Shown here piece by piece: positions 7,031-16,211 of a DNA stretch of 35,133 nucleotides. The notes under the pieces are model-generated. The model was given only the letters and a program-made list of their open reading frames with translations. It did not search any database and was not told where the DNA came from. Every line of letters begins with the position of its first letter. Position 1 is the stretch's first letter. The stretch spans positions 1-35,133 of the forward strand of contig CAMCZQ010000012.1 in the NCBI GenBank assembly GCA_945887835.1, given 5' to 3'. The position numbers were made by a program, and so were the translations under genes. This DNA comes from Bordetella parapertussis (lineage in GTDB: Bacteria > Pseudomonadota > Gammaproteobacteria > Burkholderiales > Burkholderiaceae_B).

Positions 7031-8623
7031 TTAAGCCCTGCGAAAGGTATAGAACAACGGCATTTCAGGTTGAAAGTCACGCCACTGTTTACGTAGTGCC
7101 GTGACACCATAGACTGCCCCTAGTGGTATGTAGGGTACATCTTCAAAGACTTGTAATTGAATCTCACGCGCGATCTTTTTTTGTACTTCTAAGTCTGCAG
7201 CCTCAAACCAAGCCAGACGCAACTGTTCAAGGCGTTCGCTTGTCGGCCAGCCAAACCAAGCCTGCTTCCCATTGCCACGCAAAGCGAGGTGGCCAGCAGG
7301 ATCTAAGTTGTTGGGGCCCGTGATGGCCGTAAACGCCACATTCCAACCACCTTTCAAAGGCGGTTCTTGGCTATTGCGCCGCTGCACCGCGGTGCCCCAA
7401 TCCATTGCAAGTAGCTCAACCTTAATGCCGAGTCGCTTAAATAAATCGGCCGTCACCAGCGCAGCCGCGTGGTGAGCCGGAAAATCAACCGGATCTAAGA
7501 GCACCACCGTCTCGCCTTTGTAGCCGGCTTCTTTGATCATTGCACGCGCGCGATTCAGATCACGCTTGCCTTTTAGTTTTTCCATTCCCGCATCGCTATC
7601 TAAGGGGGAACCGGGCACGAAGACACCACAACGATCGTTCCAGTATTCAGGAAAGTCGGCTCCGTTGACTGCGGTCATATACTCCGACTGATCAATCACT
7701 GACAAAATGGCCTGACGCATCAGCGGACTATTAAAGGGAGCGTGCAAGTGATTAAAACGCAAGATAGAAATCGAAGGCAGAGTACGTTTTAACAGCGTAA
7801 TCGACGGATCCTTGCGTAGCACGGGTAAAAAATCGTTGTCGATGGTTTCGATGCCATCCACTTCGTTTGTTTGCAAGGCGGCAATGGCCGTCGCGCGATC
7901 CGGCACGATCACCCATTTGACCTGATCGACATGCACGATTTTGGGGCCTGCCGTAAACGACGGAGCAAAGCTATCTGTGCGTGGCACGTAGTCTTGAAAT
8001 TTGTCATAAATGATGTGCGAGCCCGACACCCATTGATCCGCCATAAATTTTAACGGACCGCTACCCACCATCTCTTTAACGGGCACGCTCTCGGGCCCTG
8101 CCGCCAAACGCTCGGGCATGATTGCTGCCATGCTTCCTTGTTGACGCGCAAGCGCCTGCAAGAGCAGCGGAAAAGGTTTAAGCAACTTGAACTGTATCGT
8201 TTTGTCATCAAGCACAGTAAGGGCTTCGGTTGCTTGCATCAGCGAGGCTCCCATCAGATCGCGCTTGGCCCAACGCACTAAACTGGCGCGAACATCGGCG
8301 GCTCGCACCAACGAGCCATCATGAAATTTCAAACCGCCGCGCAGGGTGATCTTCCAGAGTAACCCGTCATTTTCCACCGTATGTCCCGCCGCCATCTGCG
8401 GCGAGGGCCGATATTGCGCATCTAAGCCGAAAAGCGTGTCAAACACCAATTGCGCGTGAATATTGGTAATAAACGCTGTTGTAAAAAGAGGGTCAAGCAA
8501 GGTGAGATCTGCATGCGGCACCCAGCGAAAAGTGGTTTTTGGCGCTTGCGCGCCTACCCAGGAAGGGGCACCCGCCAGCGCGATGGCCGCGCTCGATCCT
8601 TGCAAAAAATGTCGGCGTTTCAT
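7031..8623 (-). CDS. ABC transporter peptide-binding protein (SBP_bac_5)
   Basis: The 530-residue protein begins with a twin-arginine leader ([20 protein letters not shown], cleavage likely after VGAQA). It continues as a family-5 extracellular solute-binding protein, with features such as DPLFTTAFITNIHAQLVFDT, a 'LKFHDGSLVRAADVRASLVR' stretch and EMVGSGPLKF. It should deliver oligopeptides or similar solutes to the two permeases encoded upstream. Its ATG shares one base with the stop of the ATPase gene (TAATG) and is preceded by GGAGGG, so translation is coupled. Export by Tat rather than Sec is an inference from the RR motif. Confidence 0.92.
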   Translation of the reverse strand: MKRRHFLQGSSAAIALAGAPSWVGAQAPKTTFRWVPHADLTLLDPLFTTAFITNIHAQLVFDTLFGLDAQYRPSPQMAAGHTVENDGLLWKITLRGGLKFHDGSLVRAADVRASLVRWAKRDLMGASLMQATEALTVLDDKTIQFKLLKPFPLLLQALARQQGSMAAIMPERLAAGPESVPVKEMVGSGPLKFMADQWVSGSHIIYDKFQDYVPRTDSFAPSFTAGPKIVHVDQVKWVIVPDRATAIAALQTNEVDGIETIDNDFLPVLRKDPSITLLKRTLPSISILRFNHLHAPFNSPLMRQAILSVIDQSEYMTAVNGADFPEYWNDRCGVFVPGSPLDSDAGMEKLKGKRDLNRARAMIKEAGYKGETVVLLDPVDFPAHHAAALVTADLFKRLGIKVELLAMDWGTAVQRRNSQEPPLKGGWNVAFTAITGPNNLDPAGHLALRGNGKQAWFGWPTSERLEQLRLAWFEAADLEVQKKIAREIQLQVFEDVPYIPLGAVYGVTALRKQWRDFQPEMPLFYTFRRA

Positions 8624-10491
8624 TAATACTGCCCTCCTACGTGATGTTGTGCAACAAAATGACCTTCACCGACTTGCACCAATGGCAACACCAGCGGTTC
8701 ATCGCCAAGCTTTCTTGCGGGGCTCGGGATCTCAGAGACCTCAAGACTAGTCGTGCGTCGAACCGTCGGATCAGCAACCGGCACCGCAGACATCAATTTG
8801 CGGGTGTAAGGGTGCTGGGGATTTTCAAAGATCGCCTGACGTGGCCCAATTTCAACGATCTGACCGAGATACATCACCGCGACGCGATGACTGACGCGCT
8901 CAACGATCGCCATATCGTGAGAAATAAACAAATAAGACACCCCTAAATCTTTCTGTAGATCCATCAGCAAATTGATAATGTGGGCGCGAATCGATACGTC
9001 AAGCGCCGATACCGCTTCATCTGCAATCAATACTCGCGGCTTGACGGACAAGGCACGAGCAATGCAAATCCGCTGACGCTGTCCTCCTGAAAACTCATGC
9101 GGCCAGCGTTTTGCCATCGAAGCTTCTAGGCCGACGCGTTCCATGAGTTCGGCCACCAGACGCTCTGCTTCAAGCCCTTGCGCAAGCCCCTGTATCAATA
9201 ACGGCTCTTTAATACAGTCGCCTACTCGCATGCGCGGATTCAGCGAAGCAAAGGGGTCTTGAAACACGAATTGCAAATTACGCCGCAAGGCCCGCAAAGA
9301 GTGCGTATTCGTGGTGTCGACGCGCGCACCATCAAATTCGATCGTACCCCGAGTGATTTTTGCCAAGCCCACAAGCGAGCGGCCCGTCGTTGTCTTGCCG
9401 CACCCCGATTCACCCACCAACGAAAGTGTTTCGCCTTCGTGCAGCTCAAAGCTGACTTGTTCGACGGCATGAATACGTTTTTTTATGAAGCCAAACACAC
9501 CGCTACGCACATCGAAGCGTGTCACCAGATTTTTTACGCTCAATACAACCTGAGCCGTCTGTGTTGACTGTTCGGCAGCAGATGGCTGCGCTGCTGATAC
9601 CGACTGTGCCTGACCGTTGAGCACCAAGTTAAAGCGAGCGGGTTGCGCTGTCCCGCGCATCGCTCCTAATTTTGGCACTGCAGCCAAAAGTGTTTGGGTA
9701 TAGGGGTGCTGAGGACTGGCGAACAACGGAATCACCGCGTTGTCTTCCACGACCTCGCCGTGACGCATCACCAACACGCGATTGGCGACCTCTGCTACGA
9801 CGCCCATGTCGTGGGTGATAAAGATCACCCCCATATCCATCTCTTTTTGCAATTCACGGATGAGTTGCAAAATCTGCGCCTGAATCGTGACATCAAGCGC
9901 TGTTGTTGGTTCGTCGGCAATTAATAAGGCGGGCTTGCAGGATAGAGCCATCGCAATCATGACACGTTGCCGCATGCCTCCAGATAATTCATGGGGATAA
10001 CGACCCAGAATCGCGGCCGAGTCCGAAATACGCACCTGGTCAAGAATTCTTTTTGCCGCGGCAACGGCTTGCTGATGGTTCAAATCCTGATGCAACTGAA
10101 TCGCCTCGACGATCTGCGAGCCAACGGTGAAGACAGGATTGAGCGAGGTCATGGGTTCTTGAAAAATCATGCCTAAATCGGCACCACGCATCCTGCGCAT
10201 CTGCTCTTCAGAGTTTGCGCGCAAGTCAACCTGTGATCCATCGGCGCGATGAAACAGCAACTCGCCCTGATGGATGTGCCCGCCTCCGAATTCGACTAGC
10301 CGCATAATTGCCAGTGACGTGACGGATTTACCAGAACCCGATTCGCCCACAATCGCTAGGGTCTCGCCTCGGTCAACGTGTAGATTCAAGCCCTTCACCG
10401 CATGCACCGCTGTCGCACCCTGACCAAACGATACAGACAAATTACGGATATCAAGCACCCGACGTTCAGAGGTCAGTTCTGAGCTTGTCAT
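8623..10491 (-). CDS. Fused double ATP-binding protein of a Dpp/Opp-type ABC transporter
   Basis: The 622 residues hold two complete nucleotide-binding domains, equivalent to DppD plus DppF and resembling GsiA in layout. Domain 1 has Walker A GESGSGKS (49-56), signature LSGGMRQR (169-176) and Walker [13 protein letters not shown] (189-200). Domain 2 has GESGCGKT (360-367), FSGGQRQR (467-474) and [11 protein letters not shown] (488-498). Each domain is followed by the HPYT element common to oligopeptide/dipeptide ATPases. A low-complexity linker (about 290-315) joins them. The start codon lies 3 bp after the stop of the permease gene and the stop overlaps the binding-protein ATG. Confidence 0.94.
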   Translation of the reverse strand: MTSSELTSERRVLDIRNLSVSFGQGATAVHAVKGLNLHVDRGETLAIVGESGSGKSVTSLAIMRLVEFGGGHIHQGELLFHRADGSQVDLRANSEEQMRRMRGADLGMIFQEPMTSLNPVFTVGSQIVEAIQLHQDLNHQQAVAAAKRILDQVRISDSAAILGRYPHELSGGMRQRVMIAMALSCKPALLIADEPTTALDVTIQAQILQLIRELQKEMDMGVIFITHDMGVVAEVANRVLVMRHGEVVEDNAVIPLFASPQHPYTQTLLAAVPKLGAMRGTAQPARFNLVLNGQAQSVSAAQPSAAEQSTQTAQVVLSVKNLVTRFDVRSGVFGFIKKRIHAVEQVSFELHEGETLSLVGESGCGKTTTGRSLVGLAKITRGTIEFDGARVDTTNTHSLRALRRNLQFVFQDPFASLNPRMRVGDCIKEPLLIQGLAQGLEAERLVAELMERVGLEASMAKRWPHEFSGGQRQRICIARALSVKPRVLIADEAVSALDVSIRAHIINLLMDLQKDLGVSYLFISHDMAIVERVSHRVAVMYLGQIVEIGPRQAIFENPQHPYTRKLMSAVPVADPTVRRTTSLEVSEIPSPARKLGDEPLVLPLVQVGEGHFVAQHHVGGQY

Positions 10492-10494
10492 GAC

Positions 10495-11328
10495 TTAAAT
10501 CCTTTTGGCCATACGAGGATCGATCGCATCACGCAAACCATCGCCCAACATATTGATCGCTAAAATCGTGATCGATAAAAACAGAGCCGGAAACGCGATC
10601 AGATGCGGCTTAATCTGCCACAGGGCGCGCCCCTCGGCCATAATGTTTCCCCAAGAGGGAATCGAAGGCGGCACCCCTGCGCCAATAAAAGACAAACTCG
10701 CCTCAGCCAAAATCGCCAGGCCACAGATGTAGGTCGTTTGCACGGTCAAGGCGGCGATTGTATTGGGAAAAATATGCTTATAAACAATGCGCAAACGACT
10801 TGCCCCCGCGGCAACAGCCGCTTCGACGTACGGCTGCTCACGCAGCGATAGGGTCAGGCTTCGCACTAAGCGTACGACCCGCGGGACTTCAGCAATCGTG
10901 ACCGCTAAAATCACGTTTTCCAAAGAGGCACGCGACAGAGCGATCAGTGCAATCGCCAGCAAAATGGTCGGAATCGACATGAAGCCATCCATGATGCGCA
11001 TCACCACGGCATCAATCCATTTGATAAAACCTGCCGCCAACCCAATCACCGTGCCGATGACCGCTGAAAGCAAGGCCACTGAAAACCCCACTGTTAACGA
11101 GACTCTTGCCCCATACACCACGCGTGAATAAACATCGCGCCCCAGCAAATCCGTTCCAAACCAAAATTTTTCACTCGGTACCCGTGTGCGATGAATCGGC
11201 GAGAGTGCGGTTGGATCGATTGTGCCGAGCCAGGGCGCCAAAAGCGCCATCAGAAACAATAACAACAACAAAAAACCACCCACAACAATGGTGGGATGTC
11301 GTCTGAACGTTTGAGCGAAGCCGAGCAT
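10495..11328 (-). CDS. ABC transporter permease, DppC/OppC type
   Basis: This is a 277-residue inner-membrane permease with about six membrane spans. An N-terminal OppC_N-like segment precedes the BPD_transp_1 domain. Typical family sequence is visible: FGTDLLGRDVYSRVVYGARV, the EAA-loop region EAAVAAGASRLRIVYKHIFP, and the C-terminal LGDGLRDAIDPRM. The start is set at the ATG at 11326-11328, which overlaps the stop of the upstream permease (TGATG); a TTG one codon earlier is possible but less likely. It pairs with the DppB-like protein to form the channel. Confidence 0.93.
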   Translation of the reverse strand: MLGFAQTFRRHPTIVVGGFLLLLLFLMALLAPWLGTIDPTALSPIHRTRVPSEKFWFGTDLLGRDVYSRVVYGARVSLTVGFSVALLSAVIGTVIGLAAGFIKWIDAVVMRIMDGFMSIPTILLAIALIALSRASLENVILAVTIAEVPRVVRLVRSLTLSLREQPYVEAAVAAGASRLRIVYKHIFPNTIAALTVQTTYICGLAILAEASLSFIGAGVPPSIPSWGNIMAEGRALWQIKPHLIAFPALFLSITILAINMLGDGLRDAIDPRMAKRI

Positions 11329-12269
11329 CAATATTTAATCCTTGGATCAAACACACGATATAAAAGATCGACTGTCAGGTTCACTAGAACGTACAGCAGG
11401 CTAAACATCAGGATCACGCCCTGAATAATCGGATAGTCGCGTCTTAAAATCGCGTCAACAGTCAGGCGTCCGACACCCGGGATCGAGAAAACCGTTTCGG
11501 TCACGACGGCGCCACTAATTAACAGTGCCACTCCGCTGCCCACCACCGTGACGATCGGCACACCAACATTTTTTAAGGCATGACGAAACAAAATGCCCTT
11601 GTTACTCACCCCTTTTGAGCGCGCGGTGCGTATGTAGTCTTGGGATAAGGTTTCGAGTAAGGTCGCACGACTAATGCGAGTGATGAGCGCAACGTATACG
11701 CTGCCCAATGCACAGGTGGGTAGTATCAACGTTCGAATCGAGGGCCAAAAGCCTTGCGAAAAAGGAACATAGCCTTGCACAGGCAGCCAGCGCAGCTCTA
11801 AGCCAAAACCGTAGGCCAGCAAATAGCCGACCACAAACGAGGGGATTGAGAAACTCAGCACCGCCAGCATCATGATGCTGCGGTCATACAATTTATTATG
11901 TCGCCAGGCCGCTAAGGCGCCAAGTGGCACGGCAAGCGATACCGATAAAATCAGCGTCATGATCATCAGCGTAAAGGTCGGCGCCAGTCTTTGCCCGATC
12001 ATTTGGCTGACCTGCAAGCCCGTAAAAAGCGACACCCCTAAGTCGCCATGCAAGACTTTCCAAAGCCAGTCGCCAAAACGTATCAAAAAGGGCTGATCTA
12101 AACCCAAGGTCATACGGATTCGGGCAATATCCGCGGGGGTCGCGTCTTCACCCGCCAATAAGACAGCGGGGTCGCCTGGCGTCAGGCTTAACAGGCCAAA
12201 AACGAATAGCGCCACAAAGAGCATGACCGGCAGCGTCAAAAGCACGCGTCGGAGGGTGTAAGCCAGCAT
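11328..12269 (-). CDS. ABC transporter permease, DppB/OppB type
   Basis: The 313-residue permease is first in the operon. It begins MLAYTLRRVLLTLPVMLFVA and has the family landmarks LTPGDPA, the loop QDYIRTARSKGVSNKGILFR (EAA-type motif contacting the ATPase), and the ending 'LTVDLLYRVFDPRIKY'. Six membrane spans are expected. AAGG lies 5-7 bases upstream of the ATG. The whole operon reads permease B, permease C, fused ATPase, binding protein, M81 peptidase with overlaps or very short gaps, so it is probably transcribed as one unit from the 127-bp region shared with the LON-domain gene. Confidence 0.93.
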   Translation of the reverse strand: MLAYTLRRVLLTLPVMLFVALFVFGLLSLTPGDPAVLLAGEDATPADIARIRMTLGLDQPFLIRFGDWLWKVLHGDLGVSLFTGLQVSQMIGQRLAPTFTLMIMTLILSVSLAVPLGALAAWRHNKLYDRSIMMLAVLSFSIPSFVVGYLLAYGFGLELRWLPVQGYVPFSQGFWPSIRTLILPTCALGSVYVALITRISRATLLETLSQDYIRTARSKGVSNKGILFRHALKNVGVPIVTVVGSGVALLISGAVVTETVFSIPGVGRLTVDAILRRDYPIIQGVILMFSLLYVLVNLTVDLLYRVFDPRIKY

Positions 12270-12396
12270 GAAAACCTTTCAGACCGCGAGTGTTGGGAGC
12301 CGTCGGAACTCGTGATGATGTTAGAGGGTGGCTCGCTTAACGTCAATCTCAGGCACAATAGATGTTATTGAACTTGTCAGACGAACCTTGATTTTT

Positions 12397-13026
12397 ATGC
12401 AAACGCTCAGCATTCCAATTTTTCCACTCGGCGCCACCTTGTTTCCCGACGGAATGATGGCACTCAAGATCTTTGAAGTGCGCTACCTTGACATGACAAA
12501 AAAGTGTTTGCGCGACAACACTCCTTTTGGCATCGTGACCCTAAATCAAGGGATAGAAGTCCAAGTCGCCGGCAAACAGGTTGAGTTTGCCGAGGTCGGC
12601 ACCTTGGCCACTATCATTCACTTTGAGGCAGTACAGCCCAGCCTGTTTATGCTGCGTTGTCAGGGCGGTCAACGCTTTAAGATTCTTCAGTGCGAGTTAC
12701 AAGCAAATGGCTTGTGGCGTGCTGAGGTTGAACTGATCGCACCCGATGAGGTGGTCGGCATCCCACCAGAGCTTCTGCCAACCGCGGACGCCCTGACTAA
12801 AATTATTCGTACGCTCGAAGACCAAGGGATTGCGCCCGATCAACGACCCATTATTCAACCTTATCAGTTGCAAGACTGTGCGTGGGTCGCCAACCGATGC
12901 GCCGAGTTACTCGATTTGCCTTCGCAACAAAAGCAGCACCTTCTCACCATGGAAAACCCCAGACTCAGGCTTGATCTGGTACAAGAGCTTCTAGAAGACA
13001 TGGGCGTATTCAAAGAGCCTGAATAG
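12397..13026 (+). CDS. LON peptidase substrate-binding-domain protein
   Basis: This 209-residue soluble protein consists of a LON N-terminal domain (PF02190) without the protease or ATPase parts. Its start, IPIFPLGATLFPDGMMALKI followed by FEVRYLDM, is the hallmark of the family. Free-standing LON-domain proteins of this length are common in beta-proteobacteria, and their function is poorly known. The start is placed at the ATG at 12397, because the family begins just before 'IPIFPLG'; a GTG at 12328 would add 23 poorly conserved residues. It is divergent from the ABC operon and followed by an unrelated catabolic block. Confidence 0.88.
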   Translation: MQTLSIPIFPLGATLFPDGMMALKIFEVRYLDMTKKCLRDNTPFGIVTLNQGIEVQVAGKQVEFAEVGTLATIIHFEAVQPSLFMLRCQGGQRFKILQCELQANGLWRAEVELIAPDEVVGIPPELLPTADALTKIIRTLEDQGIAPDQRPIIQPYQLQDCAWVANRCAELLDLPSQQKQHLLTMENPRLRLDLVQELLEDMGVFKEPE

Positions 13027-13028
13027 GG

Positions 13029-13056
13029 ACGCGTGATTCATAGGATCATTACGCGT
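13029..13056. repeat. Dyad with two ACGCGT ends after the LON gene
   Basis: The hexamer ACGCGT occurs at 13029-13034 and 13051-13056. Between them GAT and ATC add to an imperfect inverted repeat. It starts 3 bases after the LON gene stop and lies just before the tandem repeat upstream of the Bug gene. No T-run follows, so a terminator role is doubtful; it may be an operator. Confidence 0.3.
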
Positions 13057-13065
13057 TAAGTAAAG

Positions 13066-13109
13066 GATACGTTCGCGCCCCCCACAAGATAAGTTCGCGT
13101 TCATCACAA
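13066..13109 (+). repeat. 22-bp tandem repeat (2 copies) before the Bug gene
   Basis: Two adjacent 22-bp units (13066-13087 and 13088-13109) match at 17 of 22 positions. The shared parts are GATA, GTTCGCG and CACAA. The second unit ends 3 bases before the first possible ATG of the Bug gene. The units may be half-sites for a regulator or a simple local duplication. Confidence 0.45.
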
Positions 13110-13112
13110 AAA

Positions 13113-14102
13113 ATGAGACCACTCAAAATGACCACTTTTTATCAGATCTTTTTAGCAAGCGCGCTTGCCTGTTTAACCTCGCTTTCGTTTGCGCAAACGG
13201 CGGCTAACTTTCCGAATCGCAGTATTAAAATTGTGGTGCCGTTCGCACCGGGCGGCTCGAGCGACTTCTTAGCACGCCTAGTGGCACAACGGATGACCAC
13301 CGACTGGGGCCAGACCGTTATTGTCGAGAACAAGCCTGGCGCAGGTGCAACCTTGGGCGCTGACCTGGTTGCCAAAGCGCCAGCCGATGGCTACACCCTG
13401 CTGCTGGCTGCCACGCACCACATCATTGCTCAAAACGTCTATAAAACCGTACCCTACGATATTGGCCGTGATTTTGCCCCTGTGAGCGTCATTGCCCTGA
13501 TCCCCAACATGGTTGTTATCAACGCAAAGGTTCCGGCCAATACGATTCAAGAGTTTGTTGCGTTGGCCAAAACGCAACCGGGCAAACTGAACTATGGCTC
13601 TGCGGGTGCAGGCACTGCCCATCACTTGATTGGCGAAATGTTTAATCTGCGGGCCAAAACAGACATCGTCCACGTTCCTTACAAAGGCAGTGCGCCCGCG
13701 ATCGCTGACCTAGTCAGCGGTCAAATTCAGTTAATGTTTGACACCATCACCGCTGGCTTGCCACAAGTCACAGGCGGCAAAACGCGTGCGCTGGCAGTGA
13801 CCACCGCCAAGCGCTCGTCTGCCTTGCCCGATGTGCCGACACTGAGCGAAACAATTTTGCCGGGTTTCGACGTGGGTACCTGGTTTGGACTGATGGCGCC
13901 TGCCAAAACCCCAAGCGATATTGTGAATAAGCTCAGTGCAGAGATCACGAAAATCGTCAACATCCCTGAGGTGAAAAAGCAACTATTGGCCACTGGCGCT
14001 GAGCCTATCGGCAACACTTCAGCAGAGATGTCAGCGCAAGTTAAAAAAGAACTCGACAGCTTTGCGGCGCTGCTTAAGCAGATTAAGTTGACGGTTGAAT
14101 AG
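13113..14102 (+). CDS. Bug/TctC-family tripartite tricarboxylate receptor
   Basis: The protein has 329 residues if started at 13113, or 324 from the ATG at 13128, which gives the tidier signal peptide (TFYQIFLASALACLTSLSFA then Q). The mature part shows Bug hallmarks: FPNRSIKIVVPFAPGGSSD, the 'ENKPGAGATLGADLVAKAPADG' region, and HVPYKGSAPAIADLVSGQIQ. Bug proteins bind small carboxylates or related solutes in the periplasm, and most are orphans with no adjacent TctAB permease, as here. The CitE-like lyase follows after 35 bp, probably in the same operon, so a C-C-cleavable organic acid is a plausible ligand. Confidence 0.92.
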   Translation: MRPLKMTTFYQIFLASALACLTSLSFAQTAANFPNRSIKIVVPFAPGGSSDFLARLVAQRMTTDWGQTVIVENKPGAGATLGADLVAKAPADGYTLLLAATHHIIAQNVYKTVPYDIGRDFAPVSVIALIPNMVVINAKVPANTIQEFVALAKTQPGKLNYGSAGAGTAHHLIGEMFNLRAKTDIVHVPYKGSAPAIADLVSGQIQLMFDTITAGLPQVTGGKTRALAVTTAKRSSALPDVPTLSETILPGFDVGTWFGLMAPAKTPSDIVNKLSAEITKIVNIPEVKKQLLATGAEPIGNTSAEMSAQVKKELDSFAALLKQIKLTVE

Positions 14103-14137
14103 AACCTAAAAATACAACATCACTTCAGGAAATCAGC

Positions 14138-15010
14138 ATGGGGACTTTTAGAACATTTTTGTTCGCACCCGCCAATCATCCACGACGCACCGAGAAGGCC
14201 TTTACGCTCGGGGCTGACGCCGTCATTCTTGACTTGGAGGATGCCTGTGCGGTCTCAGAAAAAGTCATTAGCCGCCCCCTTGCCGTGCAAGCCATGCAGC
14301 GGCCACGCAACTGTCTGGGGTATATCCGCGTCAATCCAATGTCAACGATTTACGCCTATGGCGATCTCGTGGCCACTGTCCAAGCTGGCGTCGACGGTTT
14401 GATTTTGCCCAAGGTCGAAAATGCGAGTCAGGCTCAAACCGCTGACTGGCTCATAACCGAGCTTGAGCGCGAGCGAGGCTTAGTGTTGGGCAGTATCGAT
14501 CTGATCCCAATTATTGAGACCGCCAGAGGCATCGCCAACTTAGGCGAAATCCTCTCAAACTGCTCGCGCATCAAGCGCGTGGCGTTTGGCGCCGGCGACT
14601 TTACCCTAGATCTAAATTTGAAGTGGTCGCGTGACGAGACTGAACTGCTAGCCTACCGCAATCAGGTTGTCTTAATGTCTCGTGCACACGACAAAGAACC
14701 CCCGATCGATACCGTTTGGGTCGATTTAAAAGATACCGAAGGCTTTGAGATCTCGACCAACAAAATTCGCGACCTTGGTTTTCAGGGAAAACTCTGCATT
14801 CATCCCGATCAGATTCCGGTCGTCAACAAAGCCTTCACCCCAACCGATGCACAAGTCGCACGTGCCACAAAAATTGTTGAAGCCTTTGCTGCAGCGGAAG
14901 CCGCGGGTTCCTCATCGATTCAGTTAGATGGGCAATTTATTGATTACCCAATCGTCTATGCCGCCCAACGTGTTGTTGCCATCAGCGAAAAACTGCGTGC
15001 GGTTGCTTAA
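14138..15010 (+). CDS. HpcH/HpaI aldolase/citrate lyase (CitE-like) family protein
   Basis: The 290 residues form the CitE-like TIM barrel. An early LFAPANHPRRTEKA segment is followed by VILDLEDACA (Mg-binding Glu/Asp), then PKVENASQAQ, PIIETARGIANL (conserved Glu), FGAGDFTLDL and the terminal CIHPDQIPVVN loop. Family members cleave or form acyl-CoA esters such as malyl-, methylmalyl- or citramalyl-CoA; which one cannot be told here. AGGA lies 8 bases before the ATG. It lies 35 bp after the Bug gene and ends 54 bp from the convergent TauD-type gene. Confidence 0.88.
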   Translation: MGTFRTFLFAPANHPRRTEKAFTLGADAVILDLEDACAVSEKVISRPLAVQAMQRPRNCLGYIRVNPMSTIYAYGDLVATVQAGVDGLILPKVENASQAQTADWLITELERERGLVLGSIDLIPIIETARGIANLGEILSNCSRIKRVAFGAGDFTLDLNLKWSRDETELLAYRNQVVLMSRAHDKEPPIDTVWVDLKDTEGFEISTNKIRDLGFQGKLCIHPDQIPVVNKAFTPTDAQVARATKIVEAFAAAEAAGSSSIQLDGQFIDYPIVYAAQRVVAISEKLRAVA

Positions 15011-15064
15011 GTCTGGCGCCTCTGATGACACGGGTTTGAGTAAGTTCAGCCCGGGCCAAGGCGG

Positions 15065-16153
15065 TCAGTGCGCGGCGGCGTCGCGCATGGCACAGTCTTG
15101 CGCCTGGCGTGCTTCAAACTGAGCGCAACGCTCGTCGTAGCTAAAGCCACGTATACCACCACGCACCGAGCCTGCTTCGCAGGTGCGATATAAATCGCGC
15201 CAGCACTCTGGCAACACTAAGCTGTCGGGTGGTGCGATCCAAAGACGATAGAGCAAACGCTTAAGCGCGGGGTCTTCATGATCTTGAAACTCAGTGCGCG
15301 AATGTAGCGTTACATGACTATTCACGATTTGCAAGTCACCGGGCTCAAGCCACATCTCAAAAGCGATCTCAGGGCGCCGAACCACCTGATCAAACTGTTC
15401 AAGGGCCGCATAATGCTCAGCACTGATTTGCGGAGCCCCCTCGATTTTTTGAGCACTGCGCACGCGGTTCCAGTTCCAGCGACCAAACCACTTTTCGCCT
15501 TGCTGCGAAAATACGGGCTGCATCACGTAAGGCCCCTCGTCGGGCGCGCCTTCGCCCTGCCGACTAAACGCAATCGGCTCGTACAGCCACTTCAATTGAT
15601 CAGGATATTCACGCGCCATTACGTCATGGCCGGCCATCGAGCTGCTGACAATGGTCTTGCCGCCCGAGACAGCCTGATTGAAACAGCTTAAAAAAATCAC
15701 ATCAGACGAGTCTGTATGAAAATCTAGCTCAGCGCTTGACGAATAACCGCGGCCTGTGCCTGTGCGGTAAGTCATCCCAGCATCTTTCACCGCTGAAATA
15801 TAGTGCGTGTCTTTACCTTGCGGACGAGGCACGCCGCTATACAGACCCAGGCTCCATGTCAAGATTTCAAACTGTTTGGCAGTCAACTCTCGTCGTGGCA
15901 AGCCCTTAATCAAGGCAACGCCCAACCCGCGTTTGACCTCTTCGAGCGCTGCGCCCAGCGTGACCAAGGTCTTGCTCAAGGCAAAATCAGCGCGGCGGTA
16001 ATCGAGTAAAGATTTATTGGAGTCTTCCGCCTTTAGTACCGCGTCGATCATCTCTTGGCGCGTGCCTGCATCAATTCTGAAAATCCAACGCTGATCACGC
16101 TCAAGGTCGGCGACACGCCAGTTTGAGGGATGCTTCAAAGAATTTAAGACCAT
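15065..16153 (-). CDS. TauD/TfdA-family Fe(II)/2-oxoglutarate dioxygenase
   Basis: This is a 362-residue protein of the TauD/TfdA fold. The iron-binding HxD is seen in LDFHTDSSD (His146, Asp148), the distal His in NSHVTLHSRTEF (probably His284), and the 2-oxoglutarate-binding Arg in LKRLLYRLWI. The spacing and the LHSRTEF motif resemble the gamma-butyrobetaine-hydroxylase/clavaminate-synthase branch more than taurine dioxygenase. It should hydroxylate or oxidatively cleave a small organic substrate. GAGG precedes the ATG. It is downstream of PrpD-1 in the same direction (58-bp gap), suggesting co-transcription. Confidence 0.88.
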   Translation of the reverse strand: MVLNSLKHPSNWRVADLERDQRWIFRIDAGTRQEMIDAVLKAEDSNKSLLDYRRADFALSKTLVTLGAALEEVKRGLGVALIKGLPRRELTAKQFEILTWSLGLYSGVPRPQGKDTHYISAVKDAGMTYRTGTGRGYSSSAELDFHTDSSDVIFLSCFNQAVSGGKTIVSSSMAGHDVMAREYPDQLKWLYEPIAFSRQGEGAPDEGPYVMQPVFSQQGEKWFGRWNWNRVRSAQKIEGAPQISAEHYAALEQFDQVVRRPEIAFEMWLEPGDLQIVNSHVTLHSRTEFQDHEDPALKRLLYRLWIAPPDSLVLPECWRDLYRTCEAGSVRGGIRGFSYDERCAQFEARQAQDCAMRDAAAH

Positions 16154-16211
16154 ATGCCCGCCTCACACTACGTTATTTCTTTCAACTATAAATTGATTTG
16201 ATCGTTGACTC

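Noticed and set aside
12328-12396. GTG start for the LON-domain protein
   Set aside because: The extra 23 residues do not match the family, which starts at IPIFPLG right after ATG 12397.
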